Shown in pieces: positions 28,627-31,231 of a stretch of 31,231 nucleotides of DNA (its first letter is position 1; each line of letters starts with the position of its first letter). The stretch spans positions 1 through 31,231 of the forward strand of contig CAVPTL010000019.1 in the NCBI GenBank assembly GCA_963708725.1. Reading direction: 5' to 3'. A model generated the notes under the pieces. It ran no database searches. It was not told where the DNA came from and was given only the letters and a program-made list of their open reading frames with translations. Both the position numbers and the translations under genes were made by a program. The DNA is from CAVPTL01 sp963708725. GTDB lineage: Bacteria > Actinomycetota > Thermoleophilia > Gaiellales > JAICJC01.

Positions 28627-29439
28627 ATGTCAACACTGAATCTCGGCAAGACCGAACTCCACTATGACCAGAGCGGGGCCGGTCGAGATGTCTTGTGGCT
28701 CGCCGCGGGTGACCATCCCGGGCACAACTGGCGGCAGTTTCAGACGCCGGCGTTCGACCAGCGGTACCGCAGCACCACCTACGACGCCCGCGGGGTGGGA
28801 CAGACGATCTCGAGTGAGCCGGCACCGTGGCCGATCGAGGCGCATGCGCTTGACGCAGCCGCCCTGATCGAAGCCGTTTGTGAGCCTCCGGTCGCGCTGA
28901 TCGGACTGTCGATGGGGTCACTGATCTCGGTGCAGCTTGCCCACGATCGCCCGGATCTGGTGAGCGCGGTCATGGCGATGGGCACGTGCGTGCGCAAGAC
29001 CGGTTTCATCCGTGAATGGGAGCAGTCGGAGATCGATCTGCGGCGCAACCGAAACGAGATGCCATCCGACTTCGCGATCGCCCACTACGCCCTCATCTAC
29101 TACCCCGCCGAGGTGCTGGGCGACGACGAACTGTGGCAGAAGGTGAAGCCCTTGGTGGCGGCGGATTTCGGGGATCGTGACGGCGACATGCTGGCCGAGC
29201 AGTGGCAGGCTTGCCTCGACTACGACTCCACCGACCTGCTCCCCAAGGTGCAGGCTCCGATCCATGCGATCGCGTTTTCGCAGGACGTTCAGACCCCTCC
29301 CAAGCGGGTTCGAGAGGTCGCCGACCTGGCCGCCAACGGTCACTTCCATCTGCTCGAAGGGCTGGGACACGGCTCCGCATTCGGGCACCGACCCGACACC
29401 GTCAATCAGAAGCTGCTCTCGATCCTGGACGCGATGTAG
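28627..29439 (+). CDS. Alpha/beta hydrolase
   Basis: A 270-residue alpha/beta-fold hydrolase. The nucleophile elbow is Ser95 in GLSMGS, the acid is probably Asp220 in FSQDVQTPP, and His248 in EGLGHGS completes the triad. LWLAAGDHPGHNW holds the oxyanion-hole region and YDARGVGQT follows strand 4. The length is normal for esterases, lactonases and 3-oxoadipate enol-lactonase-like enzymes; the substrate is unknown. The start is ATG 28627 with AAGGA 5 bases upstream, 22 bases after the IclR2 stop; longer in-frame starts lie inside the regulator gene. It is the last gene of the operon, and its stop touches the stop of the convergent GGT gene with no bases between. Confidence 0.88.
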   Translation: MSTLNLGKTELHYDQSGAGRDVLWLAAGDHPGHNWRQFQTPAFDQRYRSTTYDARGVGQTISSEPAPWPIEAHALDAAALIEAVCEPPVALIGLSMGSLISVQLAHDRPDLVSAVMAMGTCVRKTGFIREWEQSEIDLRRNRNEMPSDFAIAHYALIYYPAEVLGDDELWQKVKPLVAADFGDRDGDMLAEQWQACLDYDSTDLLPKVQAPIHAIAFSQDVQTPPKRVREVADLAANGHFHLLEGLGHGSAFGHRPDTVNQKLLSILDAM

Positions 29440-31140
29440 TCACAGCGCGACGGCGGCGGTAACGTCGCTGGGATTCGATCCGCTGCGGAGCTCCCCGGTG
29501 GCGGGGTCGCGAACGATCAGCCCGACCCGGCCGAACGCCGGCGAGCCGGGTACGTCGTGTTGGGCGACGACGGTATGCCCCCGGTCGGCCAGCTGTGACC
29601 TCACATCGAGCGAAATCGCATCGTCGGCGTAGGTGATGTCGCCCTGGCAGAACACCCGGGGCAGATCGGCGGCCGCCTGGGCATCCATGTTGTGAAGCGC
29701 CACGTTGACGAACGGCTCCACCACCGACGCGGTGATCCGGTAGCCCCCGGCACCGGAGCCGGCGAACGTCGCCTCGCCGGCTCGGGCGGCGACCAGCACG
29801 GGAACGCCGTACAGCGGCATCTTGCCCGGTGCGATCGAGTTGGCTCGGCCCGGACGAGGGTCGAAGTCCTGCATCGCGTTGTTCAAGAGCACCCCTGATT
29901 CGGGAACCAGCAGCATGCTGCCGAAGTGGGTTTCGATCGACGTGCAGAGCGCGACCATGTTGCCCTCCCGATCGGCCGCCGCCGCGTGGCTGGTTCCGTG
30001 CACCCCGCCGCTGGAGCCGGGTCCAGCCGGTCGCGGTGACTCCCCGTTCTGGAACGGCCACGGATCCAGGGCCTCCATCGGCCGCGCCGCCGCGCGGTCG
30101 AGCGAGAGGCCGGCAGCCCGCAAGCCAGCGAATGCCTCGCTGACCAGTCCCGAGATCGGCACCCGCTCGAGATCGGGGTCGCCGTAGTGGCGCAGCGTAT
30201 CGGTGAATGCGCAGGCCATCGCTTCGGCGATCAGGTGGTAGTGGTCGGCGCTTCCGGGTTCGTACCTGGCCAGATCCATCGCCTCGAGCACGTTCAGCAT
30301 CTCGCTCGTCACCGTGTCGAGGCAGGTCGCATACCGTGTGCTTGCGAACGTCGAGGGTCGCTCCCGCCACACCTTGGGTCGATATCCGCGCAGGTCGTCC
30401 ACGGTGATCCCCCCGGGAAGGTGTGCACACGCGCGAGCGATCGACTCGGCGACCGGGCCTTCGTAGAAGCCCGCGGCACCTTCTCGGCTGATCCTCCAAA
30501 GCGTCTCGGCCAGGCCGGGGATATGGAGCCGCTGGCCCTCCTGCCACGTGTCGGCCGCCGTCAGCGGCACGCCGTTGGGCGTGAGTACCGCGGCCAGTTC
30601 GGGCATCGTCTTGAGCGTCCCCATCGTGCGGGCAATGTCCGACGCCAACCGCCACCCCACGTCCAGTCCATCTTCAGCGAGTTCGATCGCAGGCTGCATG
30701 ACCACAGAGCGATCGAGCCGCCCCCAGCGCTCGTGTGCGGTACAGAGCCCTGCGACGGCACCGGGGACGGCCGCCGACGAGGCACCGATCTCGTTGCGGC
30801 GTTCGACCGTCGCCGGAAAGCCCATGTAGTTCGAGTCCTGGGTCTCCAACTCGAACATCGCCGGCGAGGCCCCGCCCGGTGCGCGGACGTTATGATCGAT
30901 CGCGGAGAACTCGCCCTCCGAGGCCAGAAACGCGGTGAGATGACCGGCACCGCCGAGGCCGCACATCGACGGCTCGGCGACGAACGCGACGAATCCGGCG
31001 GCGACGATCGCATCGATCGCGTTTCCGCCCTGCTCGAGCATCTCCGCCCCGGCGCGGGCCGAGTACTCGTTTCCGGCGACGACCATGCCGTCGGTGGAGG
31101 CGATCTGAGTACGCGTCGACGACGCGGTGCTGTGGATCAT
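29440..31140 (-). CDS. Gamma-glutamyltransferase-like Ntn hydrolase, copy 2
   Basis: A 566-residue GGT-family protein, paralog of copy 1. It has GMVVAGNEYSARAGAEMLEQ and GGNAIDAIVAAGF at the N-terminus and GLGGAGHLTAF next. The predicted autocleavage/catalytic residue is Thr383 in GTSHAAAADREGN, where the His of the classical motif is kept (copy 1 has Gln). FGSMLLVPESGVLLNNAMQDFD and SIAPGKMPLYG follow, then GSGAGGYRI. No signal peptide is visible, so it is probably cytoplasmic. It may cleave gamma-glutamyl or other amide bonds of compounds brought in by the adjacent peptide-type transporter. The start ATG 31140 lacks a clear Shine-Dalgarno; ATG 31086 (the GMVVAGN Met) is the alternative. It is divergent from the gene at 31159, only 18 bases away. 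Confidence 0.9.
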   Translation of the reverse strand: MIHSTASSTRTQIASTDGMVVAGNEYSARAGAEMLEQGGNAIDAIVAAGFVAFVAEPSMCGLGGAGHLTAFLASEGEFSAIDHNVRAPGGASPAMFELETQDSNYMGFPATVERRNEIGASSAAVPGAVAGLCTAHERWGRLDRSVVMQPAIELAEDGLDVGWRLASDIARTMGTLKTMPELAAVLTPNGVPLTAADTWQEGQRLHIPGLAETLWRISREGAAGFYEGPVAESIARACAHLPGGITVDDLRGYRPKVWRERPSTFASTRYATCLDTVTSEMLNVLEAMDLARYEPGSADHYHLIAEAMACAFTDTLRHYGDPDLERVPISGLVSEAFAGLRAAGLSLDRAAARPMEALDPWPFQNGESPRPAGPGSSGGVHGTSHAAAADREGNMVALCTSIETHFGSMLLVPESGVLLNNAMQDFDPRPGRANSIAPGKMPLYGVPVLVAARAGEATFAGSGAGGYRITASVVEPFVNVALHNMDAQAAADLPRVFCQGDITYADDAISLDVRSQLADRGHTVVAQHDVPGSPAFGRVGLIVRDPATGELRSGSNPSDVTAAVAL

Positions 31141-31158
31141 GGAGTGTGGAGTGCTGCG

Positions 31159-31231
31159 ATGGACGGCGGCGGAACGTTCGCAGTGTATTCACGCCGCGCA
31201 GATGGCGGGCCTGCCACCCTTCTCCTCGCGT
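31159..31231 (+). CDS. Start of a divergent gene, possibly an alpha/beta hydrolase (runs off the window)
   Basis: An ATG at 31159 opens a 24-codon frame to the window end: MDGGGTFAVYSRRADGG, then PATLLLA. This pattern (short beta strand, Gly-rich turn, hydrophobic strand before an expected HG or HE oxyanion motif) resembles the first 25 residues of proline iminopeptidase- or dienelactone hydrolase-type proteins. GGAG at 31148-31151 is 7 bases upstream, a good ribosome binding site. Another plus-strand frame (GTG 31151) is also open but looks non-protein-like. The identity needs the sequence beyond the window. Confidence 0.4.
   Translation, partial: MDGGGTFAVYSRRADGGPATLLLA

Noticed and set aside
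28607..28639. Ten-codon frame between IclR2 and the hydrolase
   Set aside because: Very short, overlaps the hydrolase start in another frame, no ribosome site; no evidence of translation.
31151..31231. GTG 31151 frame on the plus strand
   Set aside because: Open to the window end but without protein-like pattern or ribosome site; the ATG 31159 frame fits a hydrolase N-terminus better.
1..31231. CRISPR arrays, tRNA/rRNA genes, insertion sequences, toxin-antitoxin or defence genes
   Set aside because: No direct-repeat arrays, RNA gene signatures, transposase or integrase motifs were seen; the window reads as metabolic chromosome throughout.

Overview
The window looks like the chromosome of a high-G+C bacterium, most likely an actinomycete. 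Thermoleophilia (Solirubrobacterales) is one possibility, but that is an impression and not a measurement. Reasons: roughly two-thirds G+C by eye, many GTG and TTG starts, 4- and 8-base gene overlaps, Tat/lipobox substrate-binding proteins with Ser/Gly/Thr-rich linkers, and two IclR-type regulators. No tRNA, rRNA, CRISPR array, insertion sequence or phage gene was seen. Coding density is very high; no gap without a gene reaches 300 bases.

Layout. (1) 2-115: 3' end of a medium-chain dehydrogenase. (2) 192-3233, plus strand: VOC protein, two related amidohydrolases, Rieske protein. (3) 9850-3237, minus strand: AruI-like ThDP decarboxylase, gamma-glutamyltransferase-like (GGT) enzyme, IclR regulator, MmgE/PrpD protein, acyl-CoA-dehydrogenase-fold enzyme. 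(4) 9972-17683, plus strand: PotB/PotC/PotA-type transporter followed without gaps by DUF1028, CocE-type hydrolase, M20 hydrolase and a HisC-like aminotransferase. (5) Minus strand: PotD-type binding protein (18835-17693), and acetamidase/formamidase plus D-2-hydroxyacid dehydrogenase (20844-18912). (6) 20948-22411, plus strand: MttB-family methyltransferase. (7) 22558-29439, plus strand: oligopeptide-type ABC transporter with a fused double ATPase, a second IclR regulator and an alpha/beta hydrolase. (8) 31140-29440, minus strand: second GGT-like enzyme, and at 31159 the start of a divergent gene that runs off the window.

The main discovery is a palindrome, CCAAC-N4-GTTGG. It is perfect at three sites and has one mismatch at three more. 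All six lie at promoters or start codons of parts 2-6, and I found none in parts 7-8. It is a candidate operator, possibly for the IclR protein at 5736-6566, and it ties about 18 scattered genes into one probable regulon. The genes suggest uptake of a cationic or amide-bearing nitrogen compound. Inside the cell, amide, peptide or ester bonds would be hydrolysed (GGT, DUF1028, CocE, M20, formamidase, amidohydrolases). Transamination and decarboxylation would follow (HisC-like, AruI-like), with methyl transfer (MttB) and redox steps (Rieske, acyl-CoA-dehydrogenase fold, hydroxyacid dehydrogenase). The substrate is unknown, and the pathway order is inference.
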